64,000 nt of DNA from Heterodera schachtii (lineage: Eukaryota > Nematoda > Chromadorea > Rhabditida > Heteroderidae). A program made the position numbers and the translations under genes. The number at the start of each line of letters is the position of its first letter. Position 1 is the stretch's first letter. The DNA is taken from positions 2,470,754 through 2,534,753 of the forward strand of contig SIJG01000010.1 in the NCBI GenBank assembly GCA_023374025.1, in the 5' to 3' direction. Under the pieces are notes generated by a model. That model searched no databases. It was not told where the DNA came from and saw only the letters and a list, made by a program, of their open reading frames with translations. Shown here piece after piece: positions 24,743 to 36,631 of the stretch.

Positions 24743-26085
24743 GATATCGAGAATGTAAGAAATTAATTCAGGGTTATATAAAAAAAATTGTTAATGAAAA
24801 TTATATGCGCACAAATAAATTGTATAAATCCAAAGAAATGATCAAAATTCATAGATATTTATTATTATTTTATAAATAATTTAAAATAAATGTTATAAAA
24901 TTTTCAAAAAATATAATAAAAATTTAAAAAAAATTTCAATATGAAAACAATATTAATAAATGATTTTAATAAATTAATTTATTGTTGTTATCATTAATGT
25001 TTTGTTTTTTTTTTATTGAAAAAAGTTAAAATAAAATTCAACGCAAAAAGAAAAAACAATTTAATTTATGTTATTTTAGACCAAAACCGAGTAACTACTG
25101 TAACAAATGAAGTGATTGGCTTTTACCAAAGGATATATATGGCTTAGAGATCATTCTGATAATTTAAAAATAATTATTAAAAATTAAAATTAAAATACTT
25201 ATATGAACATAAAAATATGTATATTTAAAATTTAATGCGTAAACAGAGTAAATTAAAAATTTGAAAGACCAAATCATTTCGATCTTTTATAATCATCCTA
25301 ATTTTACAAGCCTAAAAAAATAAAAAACCTAATATAGTCATTAAAGAGAAAAATATTAATTATAGAAAAATATAATATTTTAGCAAATAAAAAACTAAAA
25401 AATGAAAATTAGATATAAAATTAAAAAAATTAATTAAAAAGGAAATAATAAGTTATGTTTATTCAAAATAAAATAATACAAATAAACTAAGCCTAAAATT
25501 TTTATTATTTAAATAAAACTGAAATAATTCAAAGGCATATCATTTGCAACAATTGCGAAGATATCGAGAATATAAGAAATAGTTTAGGGTTAAATTGAAA
25601 AATTGTTATTGAAAAAATATTTGCGCACTAATAAATGTACAAATAATCCAAATAAATAATTAAAGCCATTAAATTTTTTCATTAACTATTAAGATTCAAA
25701 ATTCCTTTTAAGTGTATAAAAGTTTATCTAATGGTTATAAAAATTTGCATAAAAACTTTTAATTTATAAATTAAAAAAAGTAGCAATTAATTTAATTTAA
25801 TTAATATTTTTAATCAGTTTCTCTTTTTTATTTGTGAAAAGTAAAAACAAAACTCAGCTCAAAAAAATTGTGGAGCTGCACAAATATTAAAATACAGAAA
25901 GCTACTGTAATGCTGAAGAAGTATTCGGCATCGAGATCATTTTGATAATTTAAAAACCCTTATAAACACAGAAAAATTAAAAATTGTACAAATGCAATAA
26001 AAGAAATGAATATTATATAAAATTTAATATATTTAAAATTTATGCCCAAATTGGCAAAAATTTAAAATTCAAAGACCAAATTAAA
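24743..26085. repeat. Old, diverged tandem duplication (two units of about 0.53 kb, offset about 818 bp)
   Basis: Blocks at 24743-25270 recur in order at 25561-26085: GATATCGAGAAT..TAAGAAA, GTTA.TGAAAA then GCGCAC.AATAAATGTA, CTACTGTAA, GAGATCATT.TGATAATTTAAAAA, and AAAGACCAAAT near the end. Many substitutions and indels indicate an old event. No coding frame is shared. Confidence 0.55.
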
Positions 26086-26296
26086 TTGCTAAAAATTGAA
26101 TTTCCCGTCTATGTTTTTTTTGATATCACATGAACTTAAAGAAAACATTAAAAAATAGATGTTCGTGAAATAAAATATGCAACCATTTTCGTTGAATAAA
26201 TTATTTATTATGCGAGAAAATAGAAAATAGGTAATATTATTGAATCGAAGATATAGTTAAATATTTAGCAGTTAAAAAAAATATACGTGAATATTT

Positions 26297-26343
26297 GTGT
26301 CGGGAATCGACACCGAAGGCAAAAATTGTCCCTACGACAATTT
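26297..26343. other. Two adjacent perfect hairpins
   Basis: GTGTCG / CGACAC (26297-26302 and 26308-26313) closes a 5-nt loop. Nine bases further, AAATTGTC / GACAATTT (26323-26330 and 26336-26343) closes another 5-nt loop. The block is a GC-richer island in A-rich DNA. No flanking gene was recognised; it could be part of a decayed repeat. Confidence 0.6.
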
Positions 26344-26639
26344 GAGCAAAATAATTAAATTAAAATTAAACTACAAAAAATTTTATATACTAGCAAGCAT
26401 AAATAGTAATAAATTAAAATATGTTTCAGATGTAAATAATAGAAAATATTAATGCTAAAATATTTTAAAATGTCATTCATTACATGATGAATATGTCCAA
26501 AATAATTTTTATATATTAATTTTAAGCAATATTTCGATATATTTAAAACCAAATTAAAATGAATGATTTAAAAAAATAAATATAAATTTTAGTAATTAAC
26601 AAAAAAATATTTGCTATATAAATAAAAAGATTTAAAAAA

Positions 26640-27120
26640 AATTATACCATTTGCTAATTTATTTTAATAAGAAAACAAAAATTATCAAAATTATAATTGT
26701 GCTTATTAAAAAAAAAAAATTTATAAGAATTTCACAGCAATTAAAATTTGGATTTTTCAAATAATTTAAATTGCTAAAAATTTGAAATTACCCGCTTATA
26801 TTTATCTTGGATATCACTTCAGTTGTAAAATAAAATCATGAAATTAAAACGCATTAAAAAATATTGCTATAGAAATTAAATTTTTAATAAATCAAAAAAT
26901 CTTAAGTATTAAATAAAAATACAATTAAATGTTTATCTGCTTGATTACGATGAAATAATAATTTAAATCAACGACTTCATAACACAACGTCCATATTAGA
27001 AATATAGGAAAATTAATAAATCTTTTAAATGTTTTTTAATTAAATAAATAAAATGAAAAATTAAATAAATGAATATTATACAATATATAAAAATGAGCAA
27101 AAGTTTAAAACCCAATTCGT
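26640..27120. repeat. Dispersed repeat family E, copy 1
   Basis: The first part (26640-26755) recurs at 30715-30815 (shared AAAATTATCAAAATTAT and TATAAGAATTTCACAGCAAT). The second part (26763-27120) recurs at 32870-33080 (shared TTGCTAAAAA, CCCGC, ATCA.TCAGTTGTAAAA, AATGAATATTATACAATATAT). A shorter piece of the second part is also visible at 26088-26155. No coding content was recognised. Confidence 0.55.
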
Positions 27121-30100
27121 ATATTATATTTTATTAAACAAACGCAATTCTAATGTGAAAAAAATAATTAAATAGCTTCATAAACAATATAGAGAATTAT
27201 TTTTAATATTGTAGAAATATGATTATATTCAAATAAATTTTAGCTTCCTTTCAAATTACTGAAATGTAAATTAAATTATTAAAACAATTTAAATCTTTCG
27301 GAAAATCCATGAAAGATGACACAAACAATTAAAATGATATTTATTGGAATACTATTTATTGATTAATTTACCAAAAAATATTTAGATGCAATATTGCACA
27401 ATTCTCTTAAACATTATTTTAAAAGAATTTAAATTACTTATTCAAATTGAGCAAATGAACCTAATAAATAAAGTTTATTGAAAACTAAAATTTATGAAAA
27501 AGAACAAAATACAAATGCTCAAAAAAAGGAAATACAATATTAAATATTGAAAAATTGAATAACTTTCATAAAACTTACATAACCAAGAGTTTAATAAAAA
27601 AAAATCATATAAATATTTACAATAAAAAATAAAGAACAAGTAAATAATTTAATTTATTGAAAAATCAAAAAATTCAACGTCAACGAATTTCTTATTTCAT
27701 CAAAAACCTTAACCAAGAATTGCTATATAAATATTAATTTGCAACCATCTCGTTAAAATGGGAGTGCTGTCACTGCAGAATAATATGAAAATAAACCAAT
27801 CTTTTTAATTTTTCACAATGTATAAGAAAATAATGCAAAATGATTTATTATGCTTGGATAATAAAAAAATAATATATTAAGGCAAAAGTATATTCAAATT
27901 TTGTAATTAAAAATAAGCTTTCATAATTATTTGATCAGAATAAATAAATTAAAATAAACCAAAAAAAAATTGTATATAAAGACTAGAAAGCTTATTTAAC
28001 TCGTTCATGGAGAAGAATCTTTTTCTTTTTTAGGTAATGTTAGCTAAAAATATGACAGCTTATTCGTGCCTCAATTTTATATACAAATCGATTTTCAAAA
28101 TTCCGCATTGAATAGGAAAATTAATAAATATAAGATATTTTGTTTTACTTTTTTGGAAGAAATAATAAAAAAAAATTTTTAAATACAACATGATAATTAA
28201 ATATATTAGCAATTAAAATTATAATTAAATTATTATTTAAAACCATTCAAATATTCTATAATAAAATTTAATTTTTTAATATTAAAAAAAGACAACCGAA
28301 ATAATATGCAATTAAACAATCCATCCGCACTGGTCGAGCTCACAAATAACTTCCAGTCCAGAAACCGAATTTACACTTCATAACCTTATTAGTATTGAAC
28401 TATATAAATATCCCATATATTTACGCTAAATATATTTTAATAACAAATTTAAAAAAATAATAAAATAAATAGAACTAATGAGGATAACATAAAAAAGGTT
28501 ACTTTCTTATAAAGGAAAACAAGTGAAATTAAAGAACCACTAAAAATGATAGTGTGTTTTTAATAGTTAAATGAAATAAACAAACTAAAGAAATTCTATT
28601 AAAACAGCCGGTTCCTTGCGAGATAAAAACTAATGTAAAACAATTTAATTAATTCCAAAAGAATTTCAAAAATCAAGTTAATATGGCTTTTAAAAAGAAA
28701 AAATATGCTTATAAAAATATAATATATTTTAATACATATGAAAAATGAGATATCACATAAAACCCAAACAAATAAATAAATTTGAATTATCCAATTTTAT
28801 ATATTTTTCCCATTTTTGTTTACACTACATATATTTTTAATAATAAATTACAAAAATAAATAAATAGAACCAATGAAGATAACGTAAAAATAAGTTTCCC
28901 TTGCAAAAATTCTTTAATAAAAACAAATAAGAAATATTTTAATTAAAATTAGAAAATGTTTGTTTTTTATACACATTAAAATGATCAAACGTCGAACCAA
29001 AGGTGTGCAAGAGTGTTACTGACCTGGAGTTTTTAAAAAAAAGTTCCGTTTATCTCATAAAATAAAACCTTCAAAGATTTTATTAATCTAATATATCTAA
29101 TATAAAACAAATTAATTTTAAAATAATTATTTCTTTTCAAATAAAAACAACACATAATTATTTTATGTTAGCCATATAAAAAATTAATTTAAAGAAAACA
29201 TTTAAAATAAGATAAAAAAAGAAATGATTTTACTTATAAAATATGCTTCTTCGATCACCCAAATAGAAATGGAGTTTTGGAACAAGAATTTTAATAGCTT
29301 ACGACAAAATTATTACTAAAAATGTTGTGAGAATAATTAATGACCAAATAAACTAATTTTTTAATAAGAATAAATTAACAAAAAATAAAACCAAATATAT
29401 ACAACAAGCAATTGCCTTAATTAATTCAAATTTTGCTATTATTTATATAATAAAGCGGTATATTATTTATATTAAATATTTAAATTAAAATGAACCAATA
29501 AATAAAATAAAAGAGTTTTAAAATGAAACTTTTTTCTTCGCTCAGAGTTTAAAAAGAAACAAAAAAATAATTTAGTAAAAATTTAATTCTCATTTATACT
29601 GATCGAAAAAATACAATTTGCTGAGAAAAAAGATTTAAAATATTTTGATAAATTTCTAATTGAGCCAAACTAAATTACTATTGTTTGGAATAGAGGGCAT
29701 TAAGAAAGAATACAATTGCATTCGGGAAGAGATAAATAAATATTAAAATGTCTTAATGTAATAATAGGAAATAAAAAATTCATACGATATTAAGGAACGA
29801 ATTCGAAAGAAATGGTACATGAGAAAACGCGAGTGAGAAATGGGAAATTATAATTGAATAATTATATATCCATACTGATAAATAAAAATTAAAATTTACC
29901 AAAATATTCATATTTTAAAGAACACAAATAATCCATAGAGGTAAATAAAAATAATAACTATCAATTTTCTTAAAAGAACAAGAAAAAAATAACGAATAAT
30001 AATTTTAATAATAAAAAGACATTCATAAAAAATTTGATAAAAATGAATCAAGAAAGCGCAAATACAAAAGTTTTTACTTGAGACATAAGACTTGAACTAA

Positions 30101-30714
30101 AATACAAATGCTATAATGTAAGGGAGACTGAGACTGTTTCTATCGGTCAAGAAAAAAGATTCTTTAAAGCAATTACATTTTCTATTTATCATACTAAATA
30201 CAATTTAAAAAAATTTTTTTTTACGGCGAACTAATAATGAAAAGCACTTGTTATTTATATGAAGCGAATGTTATACATCTTATATTGAATAAATATACAA
30301 AATAATATAATTAGATTCACTCTTGGACAATTCATTAGCCAGAAGAATTAGTCCAAAATTTTTTTCAACTTTTGTTATTTAAAATTATAACATTGTTTTT
30401 AAATACTAATTTGCAAAAATATTAATGCGACTGTTTTTAGTTCTTTTAATAAAATAATAAAACTATATTATTTAAAGCAGAATAATATTAAACTAAAAAT
30501 TTCAAACAAAACAAAAACAATATAAAATTATCACAATTTTTAAAAATAAAATATAATAAGCCAAAAATGTATGCCTTTATATTGCAAATATGTCAAATAA
30601 AAATATTAATGATAAAAATAGATTTTTTGTTCAAAAAATTTAAATGAAAAACATTCTTTATTATAATTTAAATATAAACAAAAAGAACTTATAATATTTG
30701 TTAAATTTATTAAT
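27121..30714. other. A-rich stretch with small GC islands
   Basis: Short GC-richer islands occur at about 28320-28385, 28608-28625 and 28992-29035. Two related blocks sit at 28395-28500 and 28790-28895 (shared AAATAGAAC.AATGA.GATAAC). No gene was recognised. Confidence 0.5.
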
Positions 30715-30815
30715 TTAAATAAGAAAATAAAAATTATCAAAATTATTATCGTGCTAATTAAAAAATAAATAAATTTTATAAGAATTTCACAGCAATTAAA
30801 ATTGGATTTTCAAAC
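30715..30815. repeat. Dispersed repeat family E, fragment
   Basis: Matches 26640-26755 in direct orientation, including TATAAGAATTTCACAGCAAT. The flanking second half of the repeat is missing here. Confidence 0.55.
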
Positions 30816-31397
30816 TTTTACAAAAAACAGTATTCCGAATGTTAGTTCAATGGATAAGTGCAAATTTTATAAATAAAATTAATATATTTTTAATTCTAAG
30901 AAGAACGAATTAAGAAAAAAATATAAAAAAGATTAAATGTACAACCAAATATTACAAATAATGAAAAAACGGTTAATAGAAAAATTAAATATTTAAATAA
31001 AATAAAATTGACAATTCTATAAATTTAAAAACATTTTTAAATGTTAGACTGGTTATAGAAATAAATTATAACAATTATAGAAATAAATGATCGATAAGAT
31101 ATACAAAAATAAAGATAAAAAATCAAATAAAGTAAAATTTCAGTGGACAACACTTATACAAAAGAAATGGCGGTAGTGAGCATGGGTACAACATTAATAA
31201 AATAGGAAGAAGAAATAAATACCATAAAGCATTAATAAAATATGCTTATGGAATGATTACAACAAAAATATAATTTCTTAAAACAAAAATAAAATGTAAT
31301 TGTTTATAATTGAAAATATGAAAAAGTGAAATTCACAAAACTGCAATTAAAAGCATTTTCCCTTCAAAGAATCGTCTCTATTATTAAAACAAAATAA

Positions 31398-31523
31398 TCA
31401 AAATTACTTCTTGTTTTACATAATGCTACCGGCCTTGTCAAGAGTTTTAAACATATTTGGGAAATGATTAAAACCGGAAATAAGAAAGCTAAATATTATA
31501 AAGACATTGTCAGAAAATATTGA
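31398..31523 (+). other. Exon-like segment, 41 codons to a stop
   Basis: An open frame between stop codons at 31395 and 31521 has a protein-like composition unlike the surrounding low-complexity frames: a short aliphatic start, then mixed charged and aromatic residues (SFKHIWEMIK, YYKDIVRKY). There is no ATG near the start and no family was recognised. It could be a terminal exon of an unresolved gene, a relic, or chance. Confidence 0.25.
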
Positions 31524-33640
31524 TCAATGGTTTTAGTAATTTATTTATTGTTACTAAATTATGATCATCTTTTAATTTGAAAAAAGTTAAACAAAATCTA
31601 ATCCAAAAAGATAAAAAATTTAAAATTATTAATACGTTGCAAATACTGATGGATAACAAGTTGCTCACAAAAATATGTTAATTAAAATAATTAGGTCATT
31701 AAGAAAATGACAAGCCATAGATGACGACAACCATCGACTTCTTTTCCATTAGAATATTTAAAAAGATTATTAATTATAAGTATCTTTGCATCAGATTGAA
31801 TTAATTAAAATGAAAAGAATTTTTAAAAATAACAAAAAACAGATTTGTACTATTGAATGATAGCTCAAATGAATGATATTGAAAAATTAATGAAATAAGA
31901 TATGAAATTGTTTTCAAATATAAGAATTAAATTAAGTTGGAAAAATATTTAAAGAATCTTTAAAATTTTAAAAGTTTTTGAATTTAAATCTATTGAATGC
32001 ATAATTTCTTTTACCTTTTTATTAATTGATAAATTTAATATTTATCAATCAATTGTTTGGTAAATAATTAATCAAAGAATTTTGGGAAAACATAAAAGAT
32101 AATAAAGTAAGATAAATTCAACACAAAACAATAAAATAAAAAATAAAAATTGAAATCTAAAAAATGGAAAATAAATAATAATAAATCTTTTAAATATTAG
32201 ATAAATAGAGAACTCATTATTCGCATTACAAATATCAGATAAGAGAAGATAAATTTATTAAATTGGAGAGAATCGACCGGGTAAAAATTAGTTCACTGGG
32301 TCAAGTTTGTTAAAGAGCTATTATTATTAAAAGACGAGCTAAAAATTAAAAAATATATATAAATGATATAATAAAAAACAAAGTAAAATATGCACAGAAA
32401 ATTATTCAATTTTTAAAATTACTTGTTAATAAAGTAATAATTAATGTAATAAACCGCATTGAATTTGTAAAAATCATTCCAAAAAAACGGTGTTTTAATC
32501 TATAAATATTTTATTTTGTTTATTGGAAGACAAAAATTTAATAAATTTAAAATTAAAATAACTTATTATATTTGAAAATTTATAAAACCAAAACATTAAA
32601 CAAATCTTTTTTAACGGTGGCATTAAAATATTAAATGTATTCAAAAATTAAAAAAAATTATGAAGATGTCAAAAAAATAGTGATAGATAGCACTGCATAA
32701 TCGGGTAATCCAGCAACCCTGGAACGGCAATAAGTCAGCGTGTTAACCCCTTTTATAATGCGTGCGCGCATAGAGAGAGGTTTCTATTGTCAAAATTGAA
32801 AAATTTGAAAGATATTCTTTAAAAAAAAGCTATTTTAATGAGTATTGAAAAAAGAAAGATTAAATTCATATAATAATTGCTAAAAAAATATGAAATTGCC
32901 CGCCTATCTTTGTCTTTAATACCATCAGTTGTAAAAGAAAATCGTGAAACTAAAAGGCATTAAACATCTGAGAAATAGGTAGGAAAATTAATGTTTAAAA
33001 TGTTTTATTAAATAAGTAAAATGAAAAAATAAATGAATATTATACAATATATTTAAAAAATTAGGAAAAGTTAAACATTCACTTCGAATCTTATTTTATT
33101 AAGTCCAATCCTACAGATGGAATTTTTTTAAAATATACATGTCCTGGATTTTGGCTTGTTAGAGTAAAACTTATTACAACATAGGAAATTTTTTTCAAAA
33201 AAATTTATGTTTTACTTTCTGACCAATTTATCCCTGTTTATCCTACCATTTTTTTTGTCAACTTTTTAACAAAAATTTTGCAAATAGAGAGATGAAAATT
33301 TGTTTTTGTTAGTTTTTTAGTTTTTTTTTGTTTAAAAGAAAAAAAATCTAAAAAAAATTTAAAAAAAAAATCTAAAATAACCTTTTAATTACAAATTAAA
33401 AATTCTGAAGCAAAAAGAATTAAGAAGCTTGATTTATTTCGAAATTGAAAACATTGATTTAAAAATTTAAATTCTCGCCTTTGTAATAATTAAGTGACAA
33501 TATAATAATGTTTTCTATGTTTAAATAGCATTTAAATGAAGCTTGCCAATGCTTATCTTAACAAAAACCTGAGTTTTATGGGAATTTTTTTTTGTAAATT
33601 AGAAATTTCTTTTTATAAATATGAAAACTTTTCATTTTAG
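31524..33640. other. A-rich stretch
   Basis: A GC-richer island at 32695-32785 contains GCGTGCGCGC and GGGTAATCCAGCAACCCTGG. Family E recurs at 32870-33080. A short frame from ATG 33536 leads in frame to the chromodomain exon but is closed by TAG at 33638-33640. No complete gene was recognised. Confidence 0.45.
32870..33080. repeat. Dispersed repeat family E, copy 2
   Basis: Matches 26763-27120 in direct orientation (TTGCTAAAAA, GCCCGCCTATCTTTGTCTT, CATCAGTTGTAAAAGAAAATC, AATGAATATTATACAATATAT) with indels. Confidence 0.55.
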
Positions 33641-33940
33641 CTTGAACAAATAATTGACCATCGTATCAATGCATGTGCCATCGATGAGTGGAAAGTCCGT
33701 TGGACAGGCTACAAGCAAATGACTTGGGAGCCTATTCAAAATTTTATAGGGCAAGACACTGTTCAAATGTTATCAGAGTTTGAACTGAGCGAAAAAAGGT
33801 GTAATATACATAATAAAATTTAAATAATTAAAATGTTTTAAATAAATTTAAAATTATATATTTTGTAATCTTTTTAAAAACTAAATTTATTGGTTTTAGA
33901 CAGAACTCAAGCTCGAATTAGGGACATTGTTCAAATATGA
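33641..33940 (+). CDS. Chromodomain-encoding exon(s), partial gene or relic
   Basis: After a consensus 3' splice site (TTCATTTTAG) the frame from 33641 is open for 52 codons and matches the chromodomain fold: an EQIIDHR first strand, WKVRWTGYKQMTWEP (family: Y.VKWKGY....TWEP), then NFIGQDTV and a C-terminal helix QMLSEFEL. Two of the three aromatic-cage positions are recognisable (W of VRW, W of TWEP). HP1-type proteins use this domain to bind methylated histone H3, and some retrotransposon integrases also carry it. A donor at 33799 (AG|GTGTAAT) joined to an acceptor ending at 33903 gives a short tail and a stop at 33938-33940; the alternative acceptor at 33899 leaves the frames out of phase. 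A different frame is open from 33900 to a stop at 34012, suggesting frameshift decay. No upstream exon or start was secured, so host gene versus transposon relic cannot be decided. Confidence 0.7.
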
Positions 33941-34014
33941 GACTGTACCCGGAAAATTTATGGTCAAACGCCAAACCGTTGCCAGTAAGGAGCCTTCTTT
34001 TGAAACAATTTAAA

Positions 34015-34820
34015 ATTATATATAACATTAAAATAAAGAATAAATTATTTAATTAATTAGATAAAAAAATATACAGAATAAATATTTACATGTTTAAATA
34101 ATAATTACAAAAGATAAACTAAAATCAAAGAACAAAGAAGCTAAGTGTAGCATTATAACAATTTTTTAGTAGATTAGAGAATGAATATCCATAGAACGAA
34201 AGATTGTTAAAATATTCAGAAATTAAAACCAAAACAAAAAATAGGGACAAATTAAAAATAAATTTCAGAAATTACAAAAATAAACAAATGGCAAAAGTAA
34301 AAAAGTAAATACAAATAAAATATTTAACGAAAAGATTAAAATTTAAAAAAAAAATCCAAATTTATAATGAAACATTAAACAAAAGAAAAAATACAATACA
34401 AAAAAATAATTTGAATTAAAAAAATGAAACCAAAACAATTAAAGAGAAAGTGCTAATGCAAATAATTTAATTTTTGGATACAAAGACAAATAATAATAAA
34501 AGAAAAAAAATCTGCTGATTTTATAAAAAAACTAATTATAAAGATGGGCCGACTAAATTATTATAAAATCAACAATTAAACAAGAAAAAAAGAAAAAATC
34601 AAAATCAAAATGAAAAAAGCACATAAATAAAAATCTAATTAATTAAAATTTTTATTTGAAAACAAAATATCATATAGAAAAAATAAAGAAAATAACTATT
34701 AATGAATAGGGCGGGGATTTCTTAGTTTTTTACTTATCTTTTCTGCGCCTTTAATTCAATGAGAAAAGCACGAAAAACAAATTTTTAATGCGAAAATTCT
34801 TCATTTTAACGCGCCTATTC
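34015..34820. other. A-rich stretch with no recognised feature
   Basis: A-rich low-complexity sequence on the + strand; no frame, repeat end or RNA gene was recognised. Confidence 0.5.
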
Positions 34821-34828
34821 GTCCTTAG

Positions 34829-34930
34829 CAGGGTTGTTTCGGGTCGGCAGAAAATTATCGGATCGGGTTTCGGGTCGATAAAAATGTCGGTTTTCGGGAT
34901 TCGGATTTCGGGTGGCCCGAAACAACCCTG
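34829..34930. mobile_element. hAT MITE, 102 bp, with perfect target duplication
   Basis: The element begins CAGGGTTGTTTCGGG and ends with the exact reverse complement CCCGAAACAACCCTG (15-bp inverted ends). It is bounded by an 8-bp direct repeat GTCCTTAG at 34821-34828 and 34931-34938. The interior is a series of short GGGTTTCGGGT-like and TCGGGATTCGG motifs with no coding capacity. The sequence across the empty site reads smoothly, so the insertion appears well preserved. Confidence 0.93.
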
Positions 34931-34938
34931 GTCCTTAG

Positions 34939-36324
34939 GAATCTCTTTGGGCTTTTAACCCCTAAAATAGTAGCATCCCTATTTTGACACTTTTGGCATT
35001 TCGCCTCTATTTTTGCCCGGTTTTGGACAAAAACAATTCGACGAGAATTTAAAAAAGAAAAAGTTAATGAGAATAAAAAAATAATAAGAATAATTGAATT
35101 TATGAGGAACAAATTTCAAAAAGATGATAACAATTATATAATTGATATTTTAAAATTAACAACAAAAATAAACTCATTAAGCTAAGTTTATTTAATATCA
35201 AAAATAAATTGTTAAATTCTAAGGTATTAATCATTTAATAAGAAATAAATTGTGAGGTCAAACTGTATCAATTAGTACTTGCAACAAAAATTTAAAAAAA
35301 TTACACAAAAATTGAAACGAAAAAAAATTGTAAGTAAATGAATAAAAACTTTAAATCTTAAATTGCTAATTTATAAGGGAATTTAAAATATACATATATC
35401 TAATTGAAAATATAAATTTAAATTAAAAAATTGAGAAAGGATTATTAAAAACTGAATACAAAAGGTAAACAGATCATAGTATTATATTTGCTACATTTAG
35501 TATGGTATTTAAAAATATATTAAAATCAAAAAACCCCTTAAATAAAGAAGCAGGAAGATTCTACAACAGTTGGATAAAATATAAACAAAAAATATACATT
35601 TTCTACTATTTTGGAACAACTTAATCAGCTTAAAAAAGATAATTTCGTCAATTAATGAAAATTAAAGCAAAAAAGTTTTTTTGTGAGGAAAAGATGAGTT
35701 TTAGCGAAATTAATCAAAAATAAATTAAACAAAAATATGATTCAGCAGAACGAAAGCATTAAAAAAGTAATAAATGATTGGAACAGAATTAAAATATTTA
35801 ATATATTTTTTATTTTTTAATTTTTTAAAACTCGAATAAGATTCAAAACATTAATCATAGAAAATATAAAAATAAAAAAATTTAACAGATAAAAAGAAAA
35901 TCAATTGCAAAAAGAATTAGAAAATAAATGAGTTTCAAAAAATGACATCAAAATTCATATTTTATGTATAAAATACAATTAATTAAATAAAAAGACTTAA
36001 TTGCAATTATACTGAAAGAGAATTATATTCTTTCAATTTTTAACAAATTTTGTGCTGAAAGAGAATGGAGAATGGAAACCTTCAATCTTCATTAAAACAG
36101 TTATATATTTATCAAATAAGACTAAAAAAATATAAGAAATTCAATTGATTAATTAAAATAAATGATTAACAAATGCATAAAAATTAATTACGTAAAAGTA
36201 TACAATTAAAAAAAATTATGAATGCTTTGAAAAAAAATTAAAAAACCATTTCTTAAACTCACACAGTTTAAATAAAAAATAATAATTTTAGTTAACAAAA
36301 AACAACAAAAAATGCTGTAAATAA
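34939..36324. other. AT-rich stretch, no gene seen
   Basis: The first 100 bases (to about 35045) are GC-richer and continue the sequence into which the MITE inserted. The minus frame 34855-35112 runs through the MITE itself and is not a gene. The rest is A-rich low-complexity DNA. Confidence 0.5.
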
Positions 36325-36631
36325 ATGAATAAAGCATTCTTGCTAATTGGTCACATCCATCCATACTTAAATGGAAACGGGCGTACAGCCGAGAATTGCA
36401 AAAAGAATAGAAATGTTATTGAGAAAAAATATATTAAAAAATGCAATTAATAGAACACATAATGATAGGATAGTACAATTATTACCAAGTCATCAAAAAA
36501 ATACATCTTTAAATTATTCAAAAGTGGTAAAAAATAAAAATTACAAATATAAAAAACCAATTAAAATAATAATAAATACTGACAAAAATGAATTAGCGAT
36601 TTCCTTTTTTAAAACCCTGCCCCAAAAATAG
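36325..36631 (+). pseudogene. Fic-domain relic (frameshifted)
   Basis: From ATG 36325 the frame is open for 41 codons and contains IHPYLNGNGRTA, a match to the Fic catalytic motif HPFx(D/E)GNGRxxR; the His is at 36358-36360 and the Arg of GNGR at 36382-36384. The acidic residue of the canonical motif is Asn here. Fic enzymes transfer AMP or related groups onto hydroxyl side chains. Immediately after the motif the expected continuation (Arg, then a helix RIAKRIEMLLRKN) appears in a different frame that stays open from 36371 to a stop at 36629, so a single-base shift near 36388-36392 has broken the domain. The N-terminal helices of a Fic domain were not found upstream. The last 50 or so codons are Lys/Asn-rich and may be chance. 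The original could have been a host gene or a transferred one; the sequence does not say. Confidence 0.6.

Noticed and set aside
32695..32785. Possible spliced-leader or snRNA gene in a GC-richer island
   Set aside because: No spliced-leader sequence or Sm-site/donor arrangement could be matched; only GC content stands out.
34855..35112. 85-codon minus-strand frame
   Set aside because: Part of it is the 102-bp MITE and the rest is low-complexity; the frame crosses an insertion boundary.
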